NCBI RefSeq assembly: GCF_013410775.1
Contig: NZ_JACCFH010000001.1
Location: 930,001 to 994,000, forward strand
DNA from: Sphaerotilus montanus
GTDB lineage: Bacteria; Pseudomonadota; Gammaproteobacteria; Burkholderiales; Burkholderiaceae_C
Reading direction: 5' to 3'
Length of the DNA: 64,000 nt
The notes beneath the pieces are model-generated. The model was not told the origin of the DNA. It did no database searches and worked only from the letters and a program-made list of their open reading frames with translations. Each line of letters starts with the position of its first letter. The first letter of the stretch is position 1. Of this stretch, positions 47,452 to 57,091 are shown one piece after another. Both the position numbers and the translations under genes were made by a program.

Positions 47452-48624
47452 TCAGGCAGTCCGGTACCAAGGAGAAGGAATGGCGGCGCGCGCGGCCGGC
47501 TCGGCCGACAGCACCTGCAGCATGTAGGCCGCGGCCCGCGCCGGCTGGATGGCATCGGCAGCGGCGGGACAGGCCGACTTCATGGCCTGCAATTTGGCCG
47601 GATTGGCCGCCAACGCAATGAGCTGCTCGGCCAGCGCCTGCTCATTACCACGCGGAAAGACCTGTCCAGCCCCAAAGGTCTCGACCAGCACGCGGGCGCC
47701 GACCTGATCGCTGCAGAGCACCGGCACGCCGGCACACAGCGCCTCGTTGACTACGACACCCCAGCCGTCGTAGTAACTGGGCAGCACCAAAATGTCATAC
47801 CCAGTCAAATAGCTCTGAGCCTTACCGAAAGGTATTTTTCCGCGATAACGCACATGATCGCCATCAAAATCAAATTGTGAAGCATCACCCGGGCCATAGA
47901 CATCAAGCCTCACAGAGGCACCGGAGCCAGCAGCTCTACGGACCCCAGCCAAGAGCGTCGGAATACCTTTGATTTTTATCAAACTTCCAATAAATACAAT
48001 ATTCAGAGAGCCCCGCTCTTCAACGAGGGACACAGAATAATTCTCCTCACCAGCCGGCTCACTGGGTACAAAATATCCAAAAGGGAATATTTTTTTAGCC
48101 GGAATACCAGATAATTTATACTGATCTATTGCCACCCTTGATATAGCAAACAAACCAGAAATGCCTTTACAAAGAACCCTAGAATATATTTTATAAAGAA
48201 CAGGCCTCAGAAATGCCTTCGCCCTCCCGGAAAATGACGACCCATCCCCAAGATAGCCAAACTCAACCTTGGAGTATGGCTCAGAAACAATATAGAATTC
48301 AACCCGCAGCAACGATGCGACCCAGAGAATTATCATCATTCTCCAATTCTCAAACGCACTACCAAATATATGAATTTGCCGTCTATTCGAAAACAAATAC
48401 CTCAACCCATAATTCAAAAAGCCATCGCACGGTATCAGTTGACGCCCGACACCAGTCACACGAGTATCAGTCCAGCCTTGAGCTCGACGGGTCTCGTCCT
48501 GAAGCTTTGCCACTTGGACTACCACCGGCAAGCCGCTCTGGCGCGACAACTCCTGGTATGTATAAGCTTGGTGATCTGTCAGAACAGGATGCCAGGCAAC
48601 AATTCTTTTGACCTGCGGCCTCAT
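47452..48624 (-). CDS. Glycosyltransferase, GT4-type, with an A/T-rich internal segment
   Basis: 390 residues. N-terminal domain with HPVLTDHQAYTYQEL, then HIFGSAFENWRMMIILWVASLL. The C-terminal GT-B half has NIVFIGSLIKIKGIPTLLAGVRRA, DVYGPGDASQFDFDGDHVRYRG and LVLPSYYDGWGVVVNEALCAGVPVLCSDQVGA, the last holding the E-containing donor site. The central part of the gene (about 47840-48440) is strikingly A/T-rich while the 3' third is as G+C-rich as the genome, yet the frame is intact. This points to recombination within the gene. It overlaps the upstream glycosyltransferase gene by four bases. Confidence 0.9.
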   Translation of the reverse strand: MRPQVKRIVAWHPVLTDHQAYTYQELSRQSGLPVVVQVAKLQDETRRAQGWTDTRVTGVGRQLIPCDGFLNYGLRYLFSNRRQIHIFGSAFENWRMMIILWVASLLRVEFYIVSEPYSKVEFGYLGDGSSFSGRAKAFLRPVLYKIYSRVLCKGISGLFAISRVAIDQYKLSGIPAKKIFPFGYFVPSEPAGEENYSVSLVEERGSLNIVFIGSLIKIKGIPTLLAGVRRAAGSGASVRLDVYGPGDASQFDFDGDHVRYRGKIPFGKAQSYLTGYDILVLPSYYDGWGVVVNEALCAGVPVLCSDQVGARVLVETFGAGQVFPRGNEQALAEQLIALAANPAKLQAMKSACPAAADAIQPARAAAYMLQVLSAEPAARAAIPSPWYRTA

Positions 48625-49820
48625 ACCGACCTCCCGAAGAGAAACTGGCGCAAGTCCTCGCCCGCGCGCTGCGGCGCACAGTAGCGCTCAGCTGTCAGGC
48701 GGCCTTGGCGAGCACAGCGTTCGGCGGCCTCGCGATCGCTAGCGATCTCTGCAAGCCGCTCGATCAGCAGTTCCGGATCGTTGCGCTGGAGATAGCGAAC
48801 ACCATCACCGAGCAACCGACGCACGTCGCTGATGTCAGTCGACAGCACCAGCAGTCCGGAACCAGCAAACTCGATGACCTTCGACGGAAAAGTAGTGTCA
48901 GCAAGGGTACCTCCGACCGGCTTGAGCGCTAGCCCTATCTCGCAGCTACGCAAGATTTCAAGGTAACGAGCATCGGACGTGCGGCCATGAACGCGCACCA
49001 GTGGCCGACTAGACTCGACCGCCAGCCGCTCGAACTCGGCTAGGCTCTCGCCCTTGCCGGTGACCTCGAAGCTCAGCCCAGCAGCCCAGCCCGGTTGACG
49101 CGCGCGCAAGCGCCGGATCGCCTCGAGCAGTAGCGGAGCGCCGGTATCCGGCGCCAGCGTACCCGACATCAGGCAGGTGATGCTGGAAGACTGCCAGCGC
49201 GGCACATCGACATCCCCCACCGCGGTGCCGTAATAGCAGTGAATAGGTCGCACCGTGGTCATCGCCTCCAGCGCGCTACACGCCAGCAGTGCCCCGTTAC
49301 GGCAGTGGCGATCGAACTGAGTAGGCACGATTCGGGCCAAACGGTCCTTCAGCGACTGGCCAGTGATGACTTCACCGTCCTCCAGATCGAGAAAGCTGCG
49401 GTAGCCTAGGCGCGAGGCAGCGCGCAGCAGCGGCAGATAGGCAGGAATGCGGTTGTAGAAGATCACAGCCCGCTGTGGATGACGCGCCAAGCGCCGCAAT
49501 GGTTTCAGTAACCCGAACAGGGACAGCAACTCCGAGACACCACGCCGATGAGAAAAGGGGGCATAGATCGTCAGCACGCCGCCAACGCGGCAGACCTTCG
49601 CTGAGAAGGAGTCACCCGAACCGTCCGCACGGCCGCGGCCCAGGCTCAGCACGACCGGACGTACACCGGCCAGCCTCAGGGCTTGAGCCATCAGGAATAC
49701 CTTACGCGAAGCCGCAGGGCTGTCGGTGCTGATGCGCCGCTCCATCCGGGTGACATCATCCAGCGCGTTACACACCACGAGCACCACTGGGCGGTCATGA
49801 CAGAACGGACGACCGCTCAT
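48621..49820 (-). CDS. Glycosyltransferase, GT4-like
   Basis: 399 residues from the ATG at 49820, overlapping the acetyltransferase gene by four bases; a longer start at 49844 is possible. GT-B fold: SRKVFLMAQALRLAGVRPVVLSLG at the N-terminus, SYRSF-type middle with FLDLEDGEVITG, and a C-terminal half with SITCLMSGTLAPDTGAPLLLEAIRRL, EVTGKGESLAEFERLA and TTFPSKVIEFAGSGLLVLSTDISDVR. More divergent from textbook GT4 than its neighbours. It probably adds a sugar to the repeat unit. Donor unknown. Confidence 0.82.
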   Translation of the reverse strand: MSGRPFCHDRPVVLVVCNALDDVTRMERRISTDSPAASRKVFLMAQALRLAGVRPVVLSLGRGRADGSGDSFSAKVCRVGGVLTIYAPFSHRRGVSELLSLFGLLKPLRRLARHPQRAVIFYNRIPAYLPLLRAASRLGYRSFLDLEDGEVITGQSLKDRLARIVPTQFDRHCRNGALLACSALEAMTTVRPIHCYYGTAVGDVDVPRWQSSSITCLMSGTLAPDTGAPLLLEAIRRLRARQPGWAAGLSFEVTGKGESLAEFERLAVESSRPLVRVHGRTSDARYLEILRSCEIGLALKPVGGTLADTTFPSKVIEFAGSGLLVLSTDISDVRRLLGDGVRYLQRNDPELLIERLAEIASDREAAERCARQGRLTAERYCAPQRAGEDLRQFLFGRSV

Positions 49821-50350
49821 TCGCCAAGCTCCCGCTTGATGCAAGCTGGCACACCAGCGACTAGCATGTTGTCCGGCACATCGCGGGTGACCACGCTGCC
49901 AGCCGCAATCACGCTGCCGGCGCCGATACGCACGCCCCCCAAGATGACGGAGCGCGCACCAATCCAGCAGCCATCACCGATGTCGATCGGCAGCGCCGTA
50001 CCTTGGCCGGCACGGCGCCAAGCGGTACCAATGCAGTGTCCACCTGGAATGAACTCAACGCCAGGGCCGACATCACATCGCTGACCGATGTGAATGGCAG
50101 CTTGGTGATGGGTGTAAAAGATACATGCAGGGCTGAGCCAGCTACCCTCGCCAATGCGAAGCTGCCCGGGACCGTAGATCCAGCCGCCACCGCAGAAGCA
50201 GACATCGTCGGCCAGATCGACCCCGGCACGGCGCAGCAGCCAGCGCCGCAGCGCAAACAAGCGGGAGGGTGGCAACCAGCACAGGAAAAAGTTGAGGAAA
50301 TGCCTGATCACGTCGTAGATTGGATTAGCTAGCAGAAGAGATGCGCGCAC
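49817..50350 (-). CDS. Hexapeptide-repeat acyltransferase (left-handed beta-helix)
   Basis: 177 residues. The start is a GTG at 50350, overlapping the polymerase gene by 26 bp; no better start is obvious. After an amphipathic N-terminus (VIRHFLNFFLCWLP) come hexapeptide repeats: LRIGEGSWLSPACIF, IHIGQRCDVGPGVEFI, IDIGDGCWIGARSVILGGVRIGAGSVIAAGSVVTRDVPDNMLVAGVPA, the WcaF/MaeA-type acetyltransferase pattern. It probably O-acetylates the polymer or a precursor sugar. The acetyl acceptor is not predictable. Confidence 0.85.
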   Translation of the reverse strand: MRASLLLANPIYDVIRHFLNFFLCWLPPSRLFALRRWLLRRAGVDLADDVCFCGGGWIYGPGQLRIGEGSWLSPACIFYTHHQAAIHIGQRCDVGPGVEFIPGGHCIGTAWRRAGQGTALPIDIGDGCWIGARSVILGGVRIGAGSVIAAGSVVTRDVPDNMLVAGVPACIKRELGE

Positions 50351-51647
50351 GCCGACGCGGCAGCTGGTGCACCAGCACCGCCAAGGCCATCAGCAGCCGA
50401 GAATAGTCATTCGGAGCGTATGCCTCGCCCTTGACCGTCGCCAGCACGAAGGTCAGCAGCAGCACCCACAGCAACAAATCGCGCGAGGAGCGTACACGGC
50501 GCAGCGGCCGGTTCATACCGAGGCGGCGCAGGCCGGCATGAATCTGCAGCATCAGACCCAGATAGAGCAGGGACACCGGGACCGCCAGCAGCAACCCACC
50601 TTCCTGCAGCAATCGGATCCAGCCGATGTCCGAATAGCAGATCTCGCCAGGCTGACAGATGCGCCCATCTCCGATCAGCCAAGCCAGCGGTTCTACTGGG
50701 AGTATCACCATACCGCCCAGATCACTGACCGTCGTCACGTCGGAGGCCTGGGATGGATCAATGAACTGGATTACGCCCTCTAGCATCCAGTCGATCAGAA
50801 CCTCTCCGGCATCGCCTAAGTACATGCGCACCAGCAGCAACAGCAGCGGCAGCCCAACACCAAACAAAACCAGGAGCTGACGCAGGTAGCAGAAGCGAAA
50901 AAGTAGGCTGATGCCAAGCGCATAGCAGAGCATCAGCGGCACCAGCCCGATACGGGCATTCGGCAGAATCAGCAGTGCGCAAGCAAATGCGCTACCGGTG
51001 AGCAGCATGCGCCGCAGCAGTCGATGCTCAAGACTCGCTCCGACCAGCAGCAGCGCACCGATGATGCCCAGCGCCAGTGGCATACCAAACAGGTGATGGC
51101 GGGACACCCCGAAACCACGAAACAACAGGGCCGCCTGGAAGGCCTGTCCATCATAGGAATCGTCGCCATACCAGCGCTCAAGCAGACTGGAGCGCAACTC
51201 GGGCAAGGCGGCCATCGCCAGAGCGCAGAACATCTCGATCAGGACATAACCAGCCAGTGCAGCCAGTAGCGACTGCAGCGTCCGGATGCGGCAGCCGTGA
51301 TACAGCAGAATTGCCAGCAGATAGCCTTCAACGAACGGCCGGACAAAGCGCAGCAGCGGCGCAATACCCGGCTCTCCGCGCAGACTGGTCAACGTGGCGA
51401 TCATGCCGCATAGCATCACACCGCCCAGCAGGCCAAGCGGCACACGATGCCGCCGCAGAAACAACACGCCCAAGCACAGTCCGAAGAAAAGCAACTGCAA
51501 AACGCCGCCTATCGCATTGGCCGCACTGATCCCCACGAAAATAGCCAAACCCGCCCACCCCCAGCGCGGTGCCGACTCGTTGCACGCGCCGGCAGCTGCA
51601 GCTGAGCCAAACTGCCAGCGCAGCCTGACAAGTGCCTTGGTCGTCAT
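50325..51647 (-). CDS. Wzy-like O-antigen/EPS polymerase or ligase
   Basis: 440 residues and about ten to twelve hydrophobic helices with a large periplasmic loop near residues 280-345 (DWMLEGVIQFIDPSQASDV to GDGRICQPGEICYSDIGW), the organisation of Wzy polymerases and WaaL ligases. There is no clear sequence signature; the call rests on topology and on sitting between a glycosyltransferase and an acetyltransferase in a Wzx-containing locus. It overlaps the upstream GT2 by four bases. Confidence 0.75.
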   Translation of the reverse strand: MTTKALVRLRWQFGSAAAAGACNESAPRWGWAGLAIFVGISAANAIGGVLQLLFFGLCLGVLFLRRHRVPLGLLGGVMLCGMIATLTSLRGEPGIAPLLRFVRPFVEGYLLAILLYHGCRIRTLQSLLAALAGYVLIEMFCALAMAALPELRSSLLERWYGDDSYDGQAFQAALLFRGFGVSRHHLFGMPLALGIIGALLLVGASLEHRLLRRMLLTGSAFACALLILPNARIGLVPLMLCYALGISLLFRFCYLRQLLVLFGVGLPLLLLLVRMYLGDAGEVLIDWMLEGVIQFIDPSQASDVTTVSDLGGMVILPVEPLAWLIGDGRICQPGEICYSDIGWIRLLQEGGLLLAVPVSLLYLGLMLQIHAGLRRLGMNRPLRRVRSSRDLLLWVLLLTFVLATVKGEAYAPNDYSRLLMALAVLVHQLPRRRARISSAS

Positions 51648-52597
51648 GGTTCGACTTGTGGTTTCGTCCGGCGACGCCAGCGGTGCAGGAGGTTACGGAA
51701 CTTGAAGCGGTAGTAATCGACAGAGCACAAGCGGATATAGGCAGGCCGGCCATTCAGGTAGGCGAGGTAGAGGAGTTCACGCTCGCGATCTAGTCGTCGA
51801 GCAATGATGCGATCATGCTTAAACTCGGTATAGACGTTGAAGTAGCTAAGAGTCTGGATGTGCTTGACTTGAAAAAAGCCAGGGGGCCGACTTGCGGAGA
51901 TGGACGCGCCATTGATGCGGTAGACCCCCATGAGACGATCGAGAAAGTGGACCTCGCCCTGTTCGGCGAGGAGCAAGTGCATGGCCCAATCCAGGCCAAA
52001 GACGCGATGCAACCATTCAGGCAGGGGCAGAGCATCCGCGCGAAACACCATGCTCTGCGACGGGATGAACCAGTCGCGCTGGACGATGTCCTCCAGCGTG
52101 AATACGATTTTTTCGAGCAGGCAGGCCCGCTCATTGGTACTGTCTCCTCGCACCTCATGTCGCAACAGGCAATCGTGAAATGTCAGCGTGACTGCAGGAT
52201 TCACCATCATCACATCGACTTGCAATTGGAGCTTGCGCGGATCAGTCCAGTAATCGTCGCCCTCGCAGAAGGCGATGTAGCGCCCGCGGCAGTAGCCGAA
52301 GGCAACCACAGCGGACGTGCGTCCCTGCGAGTACTGGTTGACCGTCTGCAGAACAGTCCGGATGATCCGCGGATAACGCTCGGCGTAGGCCGAGATGATC
52401 GCCTGGGTCCCGTCGGTTGAGACATCGTCGTGAAGGATGATCTCGAAGGGGAAGTCAGTTTCCTGCATCAGGAAACCGTGCAGAGCTTCCTCGACGTAGC
52501 GAGCATGGTTGTAGGTGGTGCACACGATGCTGAGCAACGGCACCTCCATGTCACGCCATGTAGCGGTGATTTCCACCTCTGTTCTCAAGCCATCCAT
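51644..52597 (-). CDS. Glycosyltransferase family 2
   Basis: 317 residues from the ATG at 52597; the open frame upstream (to 52864) is a shadow of wzx. GT-A motifs: LLSIVCTTYNHARYVEEAL, ILHDDVSTDGTQAII, GRYIAFCEGDDYWTDPRKLQLQ (DxD-like metal site), FIPSQSMVFRADALP, with a basic C-terminus (FRNLLHRWRRRTK). The HDDVSTDGT/CEGDDYWTDP pair is common in WcaA-like enzymes of exopolysaccharide loci. It overlaps wzx by four bases (ATGA). Confidence 0.93.
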   Translation of the reverse strand: MDGLRTEVEITATWRDMEVPLLSIVCTTYNHARYVEEALHGFLMQETDFPFEIILHDDVSTDGTQAIISAYAERYPRIIRTVLQTVNQYSQGRTSAVVAFGYCRGRYIAFCEGDDYWTDPRKLQLQVDVMMVNPAVTLTFHDCLLRHEVRGDSTNERACLLEKIVFTLEDIVQRDWFIPSQSMVFRADALPLPEWLHRVFGLDWAMHLLLAEQGEVHFLDRLMGVYRINGASISASRPPGFFQVKHIQTLSYFNVYTEFKHDRIIARRLDRERELLYLAYLNGRPAYIRLCSVDYYRFKFRNLLHRWRRRTKPQVEP

Positions 52598-54144
52598 CAC
52601 GGTCCATCTCCCACAAGCGACTCTCCTGCACGCCGCCGCCCGAACAACCGTCTGGCGCGCATCATCAACCACTGGCGCCCTGCCGAGGTGCATGCCAGCC
52701 CCACCGAGGCCGTCAACACGAACTGCAAACCGACGGCGACAAACTCCAGCCAGCGCACCGGGTAATGAATCCCGACTTGGCTCAAACCGTAGGCGGTGGC
52801 TGCAACCGGTACTGCCACAGCCAGCACATCCCGCAGCATCCAACGGGCATGTATCCCCTGCCAAATCTTACGGTGCGTCAGCGGAATCCAAAACAGCAGG
52901 TATAAGAGGTTGATCCCGAGCCAGACCCACCCAGCGCCCACGCCGCCGAAATTCATGGACGCAAACACCATCGCAGGCAAAAGGAGCACCAGAAAAAAGA
53001 GATTGCCCAACAGATGCATGCGCATCGTTCCCTTGGCGTACTGCAGGTAGTAGGGGAAAGCGGACACTGCCAGCAAGCTATTGCCAATCGCATACAAGGC
53101 CAAGATCGGTGCAGCACGCTCAGCCAGCACCGCATCGCCGGACCAAGAGCGCAGAAGGGCCTGAGCGGACACTGCCAAGGTCGCGCCGGCTGCGCAGGCA
53201 ACAGCAACTACGCCTTGCGTAGACCGCCGGTACACCAACTCCAGCCCAGCCAAGTCACATTCTGCTTCCAAGCGAGCCATGCGGGGCATAACAACGGAAC
53301 TCACAGGCCCGCTCAGCACGGACACGGCCCCAGCCACCAGCACTGCGAGCGTAAAGTCACCGTAGTCCGCTAGGTTCAGCATCTTCGATAGCACCAACTT
53401 GTCGATCTGGGTGACCACGATCCAGATGGACGCCGTCAAAGCGATCGACAAGGATAGCTTCAGCAAGGGACGAGCTACCCGCCAGACCTCAGGCCAGGGA
53501 TCCCGCACCGATGGACGAGGCGGAGCCAGCGAAATGGCATGCCGCCGCAAGAAAATCAACTCCAAGACCGCCACCACCAACTGATAAGTGAAAAACACTT
53601 GGATGGAGGCATCGATCATCTTGAGCGCCAGAAGAACCCCGACGAAGCGCAAGGTCGCGAAGCCACTCGTGAAGGACGCCAACCAGACCAGCGCCTCGGT
53701 GCCGTTAACAAGGCTGCGATACAGTCCGCTAACCCAGCGAAGCGCTACGATCAGTGCCATGATCTGCAGAGCTCTGCGGACCTCGTCCACGGGGATCTGC
53801 GTCAAACGGAGCCACGAACCAGCGATCGGCCCTGCAGCCACCCACAAGAGCGCCGCCCCAATCACCGCCACACCAACAAAGAACCACTCCAGCGCCCGGA
53901 GCAGACAGCTGAAGTCATGCGCTGACAGTGCCCCCCCCCGATAGCGGGCCGCTTCGCGAGCCAGCGTGGGTGTCAAGCCGAGATCAAGCAACATGAACCA
54001 AGCTTGAATCATCGCGAAGAATCCGACCAGCCCGTAGGGCTCCGAACCGAGCAAGCCCCGGTAGATCGGCATCATCGCGATGCTAATGAGGGTCACGTAG
54101 ATCTGGCTGGCGTAGGACGCAGCGATATTCTTGCGAAAACTCAT
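52597..54144 (-). CDS. wzx: Wzx-type polysaccharide flippase
   Basis: 515 residues, about twelve to fourteen hydrophobic helices, MATE/MOP-like polysaccharide-transport fold. The N-terminus NIAASYASQIYVTLISIAMMPIYRGLLGSEPYGLVGF is the classic Wzx start. It flips undecaprenyl-linked repeat units to the periplasm for polymerisation by the Wzy-like protein. The C-terminal basic tail RARRLFGRRRAG faces the cytoplasm. A 47-bp gap separates it from the upstream acetyltransferase gene. Confidence 0.93.
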   Translation of the reverse strand: MSFRKNIAASYASQIYVTLISIAMMPIYRGLLGSEPYGLVGFFAMIQAWFMLLDLGLTPTLAREAARYRGGALSAHDFSCLLRALEWFFVGVAVIGAALLWVAAGPIAGSWLRLTQIPVDEVRRALQIMALIVALRWVSGLYRSLVNGTEALVWLASFTSGFATLRFVGVLLALKMIDASIQVFFTYQLVVAVLELIFLRRHAISLAPPRPSVRDPWPEVWRVARPLLKLSLSIALTASIWIVVTQIDKLVLSKMLNLADYGDFTLAVLVAGAVSVLSGPVSSVVMPRMARLEAECDLAGLELVYRRSTQGVVAVACAAGATLAVSAQALLRSWSGDAVLAERAAPILALYAIGNSLLAVSAFPYYLQYAKGTMRMHLLGNLFFLVLLLPAMVFASMNFGGVGAGWVWLGINLLYLLFWIPLTHRKIWQGIHARWMLRDVLAVAVPVAATAYGLSQVGIHYPVRWLEFVAVGLQFVLTASVGLACTSAGRQWLMMRARRLFGRRRAGESLVGDGP

Positions 54145-54191
54145 GCCTTCGGCCTGATCCAGGGTACAGAAATGACCACGTCGAAGGCAGC

Positions 54192-54764
54192 TCAGCGGGC
54201 GCCGATGTCGCTTGCGAAACGCTGCTCTAACTCAAGCAGGTGATTGCTGCGTGGGCGCTTGAGACGGGCAGGTACGCCCGCATAGATCCCAAATGCCTCA
54301 CAGGAACGATTGACCATGCTGAGCGCCCCCACCGCGACACCTTCCGCGAGAACGCAACCGGGCAGCACGACCGATCCTGTGCCAATGACAACGTGGCGAC
54401 CGATGTGTACCGGTGCGCTGGTAACGTTCGTGAAGCGCGCTGGCACCATGGGATTGGTCATCGCCTCACCAGTGAAGTCATCAGTGCTGCTATAAATCGC
54501 AACCCGCGAGGAGATGTTAGAGAAATCATCCAGACGAATTTCTCCAGCGCCAATCAGACTCGAAAACACAGCCACATGCACATGACTGCCAATATAGATG
54601 CCTCCAGCACCTGCGGATAAAATACAAAAGTCGTCGATGCGTACACGGGTGCCTAGACGAATGGCCGCACAGTTATGGAAAGATGCTTTGTCAGACAGGT
54701 AGACTTCTTTACCAACCTCGGCAAACCCCATTGAAGCAATCTTTTCGGACGTGAGCCAAGCCAT
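54192..54764 (-). CDS. Sugar N-/O-acetyltransferase of the hexapeptide family
   Basis: 190 residues. Left-handed beta-helix with AAIRLGTRVRIDDFCILSAG, GGIYIGSHVHVAVFSSLIG, SSRVAIYSSTDDFTGEAMTNPMVP and VHIGRHVVIGTGSVVLPGCVLAEGVAVGALSMVN. This is the type found beside dTDP-4-keto-6-deoxyhexose aminotransferases in O-antigen loci. Five bases after the DegT-family aminotransferase, so it probably acetylates the amino group that enzyme makes, giving a 4-acetamido-4,6-dideoxyhexose (inference). Confidence 0.88.
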   Translation of the reverse strand: MAWLTSEKIASMGFAEVGKEVYLSDKASFHNCAAIRLGTRVRIDDFCILSAGAGGIYIGSHVHVAVFSSLIGAGEIRLDDFSNISSRVAIYSSTDDFTGEAMTNPMVPARFTNVTSAPVHIGRHVVIGTGSVVLPGCVLAEGVAVGALSMVNRSCEAFGIYAGVPARLKRPRSNHLLELEQRFASDIGAR

Positions 54765-54769
54765 GGCGC

Positions 54770-55873
54770 TCAGGCCGCGATGATCGAGATGATCTTGTCT
54801 TGGATATCCTTCTCGAGAGAGGGATAAATAGGCAGACAGATCACTTCCGCAGCGGCTTTCGCCGCGTTGGGCAGGTTCGATCTAGCAGCCGATGGCAAAC
54901 CACGGTACATTGGAAAATCAGTGATCAGCGGATAGAAATATCGTCGACCATAGATGCCCTCGCTGCGCAGCTTAGCGTACAACTCGTCACGACTCATTCC
55001 GTACTCCACACCCACCATGATGGGGAAATAGGAATAATTCTTGACCCTCTCCCCAGCATCGCCCAAGCAACGAATGCCGCGGACACTTTCGAGGCCTTGG
55101 CGGTAGCGTATGTCAACCTCGCCCCGCAGGCGGATAGCCTCATCTACGCCCTGCAGTTGTAGTAGGCCGAACGAGGCACATACTTCATTCATCTTGCCGT
55201 TGATACCTGGCGCAACCACGGTCACTTCATCGACAAAACCGAAGTTCTTGAGATGGTCAATGCGCTGCTTGGTCTTTGCGTCGGGGCAGACGATGGCACC
55301 GCCCTCGAAAGTATTGAACACCTTGGTGGCGTGAAAACTCAGCACAGATAGATCACCGTAGCGCAACACGCTTCCTGTCTCAGTCTGGACACCGAAGGAA
55401 TGGGCCGCATCGTAGATCACCTTCAAGCCATAGGTATCGGCGATCTTGGCAATGGCATCGACATCGCACGGATGGCCGTAACAGTGCACTGGCATGATGG
55501 CAGTAGTCTGTGGCGTGATAGCGGCCTCAATTTTTTCCGGATCCAAGTTCAGGGTATCGGCCTGAACGTCGACGAAAACCGGCTTGATACCGTTCCAGAG
55601 CAGCGAATGCGCCGTGGCCACGAACGAGTAAGGCGTGGTGATGACCTCACCCGTTACGCGCAAGGCCTGCAAGGCGGTCACCAGACCCAAAGTCCCGTTT
55701 GAGAACAGGGCAATGTGCTCGACACCCAGGTACTCGCAAAGCGCAGCTTCCAGCCGTTGGTGGAATGGCCCGCCGTTGGTGAGGTTCTTGCTCTCCCAGA
55801 TCTCGCGCAGATAGGGAATGAAGTCATCCAAGGGCGGCAGTGAAGGCTGGGTAACGAAGGTGTTATTGGCCAT
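54770..55873 (-). CDS. DegT/DnrJ/EryC1 sugar aminotransferase (VioA-like)
   Basis: 367 residues from the ATG at 55873, which has AGGA eight bases upstream; a GTG at 55906 overlapping the gmd stop would add 11 residues. PLP-enzyme features: SLPPLDDFIPYLREIWESKNLTNGGP, ALFSNGTLGLVTALQAL, YDAAHSFGV, and the Schiff-base Lys in LSVLSFHATKVFNTFEGGAIV. The closest recognisable type is VioA, which makes dTDP-4-amino-4,6-dideoxyglucose from the RfbB product; perosamine synthase acting on the Gmd product is the alternative. Both precursors are made in this locus. Confidence 0.9.
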   Translation of the reverse strand: MANNTFVTQPSLPPLDDFIPYLREIWESKNLTNGGPFHQRLEAALCEYLGVEHIALFSNGTLGLVTALQALRVTGEVITTPYSFVATAHSLLWNGIKPVFVDVQADTLNLDPEKIEAAITPQTTAIMPVHCYGHPCDVDAIAKIADTYGLKVIYDAAHSFGVQTETGSVLRYGDLSVLSFHATKVFNTFEGGAIVCPDAKTKQRIDHLKNFGFVDEVTVVAPGINGKMNEVCASFGLLQLQGVDEAIRLRGEVDIRYRQGLESVRGIRCLGDAGERVKNYSYFPIMVGVEYGMSRDELYAKLRSEGIYGRRYFYPLITDFPMYRGLPSAARSNLPNAAKAAAEVICLPIYPSLEKDIQDKIISIIAA

Positions 55874-55902
55874 ATCCGATATCCTGATAGGAGTGGGGTG
55901 AT

Positions 55903-57048
55903 TCACTCATTGTGATCAAAAGCCTGGAATCCAGCCATCCTGACAAGGCTGTCCTTGCGCGCCGTAGTGTAGTCGGCTTCGATCATCTCCCGGACCAGTT
56001 CATCGAACGATGTCGTCGGCACCCAGCCCAGCTTTTCTTTCGCCTTGGTCGGGTCGCCAAGCAACGTCTCGACCTCGGTAGGACGGTAATAACGTGGATC
56101 AACCTTGACGATCACATCACCCACGTTGCACTTGGCCTTGTCTCCCGTGACATGCACGACCACACCCACTTCTTTTTCGCCTTCACCTTCGAACTTGAGC
56201 GTGATGCCCAGCTCAGCTGCCGATCGCTCCACGAACTGCCGCACGCTGTACTGCACGCCAGTGGCGATGACGAAGTCCTCCGGCTGGTTCTGCTGGAGCA
56301 TCAGCCACTGCATCTCGACATAGTCGCGGGCATGGCCCCAGTCGCGCAGCGCGCTCATGTTGCCCAGGTACAGGCAGTCCTGCAGACCCAGCGCAATGCG
56401 AGCCACCGCGCGGGTGATCTTGCGCGTCACGAAAGTCTCGCCACGCAGCGGGCTCTCGTGATTGAACAGCACGCCGTTGCAGGCGTACATGCCGTAGGCC
56501 TCACGGTAGTTGACCGTGATCCAGTAGGCATACATCTTCGCCACCGCGTACGGGCTGCGCGGGTAGAAGGGCGTCGTCTCCTTCTGCGGAATCTCTTGCA
56601 CCAGCCCGTACAACTCCGAGGTCGAGGCCTGGTAGAAACGCGTTTTCTTCGTCAGACCCAGAATGCGGATGGCTTCCAGGATGCGCAGCGTGCCGATGCC
56701 GTCTGCGTTCGCCGTGTACTCCGGCGCCTCGAATGACACCGCCACATGGCTCATCGCCGCCAGGTTGTAGATCTCGTCGGGCTGGACCTGCTGGATGATG
56801 CGCACCAGGCTGGTGGAGTCGGTCAGGTCCCCGTAGTGGAGCGTGAACTTTCGGCCATCGACGTGTGGGTCCTGATAGAGATGGTCGATCCGGTCGGTGT
56901 TGAAGAGGCTGGAGCGGCGCTTGATACCGTGGACCTCGTAGCCCTTTTTGAGGAGCAGTTCGGCCAAATACGCACCATCCTGGCCGGTGACGCCAGTGAT
57001 CAGGGCCACCTTGCCGGCGGAATTGTTCAGGGTTTTCTGTTCGCTCAT
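55903..57048 (-). CDS. gmd: GDP-mannose 4,6-dehydratase
   Basis: 381 residues from the ATG at 57048; an open frame to 57255 is not credible as coding. Extended [30 protein letters not shown] (Gly19-Gly25), [73 protein letters not shown]. It makes GDP-4-keto-6-deoxymannose, the precursor of GDP-L-fucose or GDP-perosamine. fcl lies 44 bp upstream in transcription order. Confidence 0.98.
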   Translation of the reverse strand: MSEQKTLNNSAGKVALITGVTGQDGAYLAELLLKKGYEVHGIKRRSSLFNTDRIDHLYQDPHVDGRKFTLHYGDLTDSTSLVRIIQQVQPDEIYNLAAMSHVAVSFEAPEYTANADGIGTLRILEAIRILGLTKKTRFYQASTSELYGLVQEIPQKETTPFYPRSPYAVAKMYAYWITVNYREAYGMYACNGVLFNHESPLRGETFVTRKITRAVARIALGLQDCLYLGNMSALRDWGHARDYVEMQWLMLQQNQPEDFVIATGVQYSVRQFVERSAAELGITLKFEGEGEKEVGVVVHVTGDKAKCNVGDVIVKVDPRYYRPTEVETLLGDPTKAKEKLGWVPTTSFDELVREMIEADYTTARKDSLVRMAGFQAFDHNE

Positions 57049-57091
57049 GTCGATTCTGTCGTTTGCGGAAAGACAGCAGATTGCTGACGCA

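Noticed and set aside
47840-48440. A/T-rich block as an inserted mobile element
   Set aside because: The glycosyltransferase frame is continuous and there are no terminal repeats or transposase, so sequence exchange is more likely.
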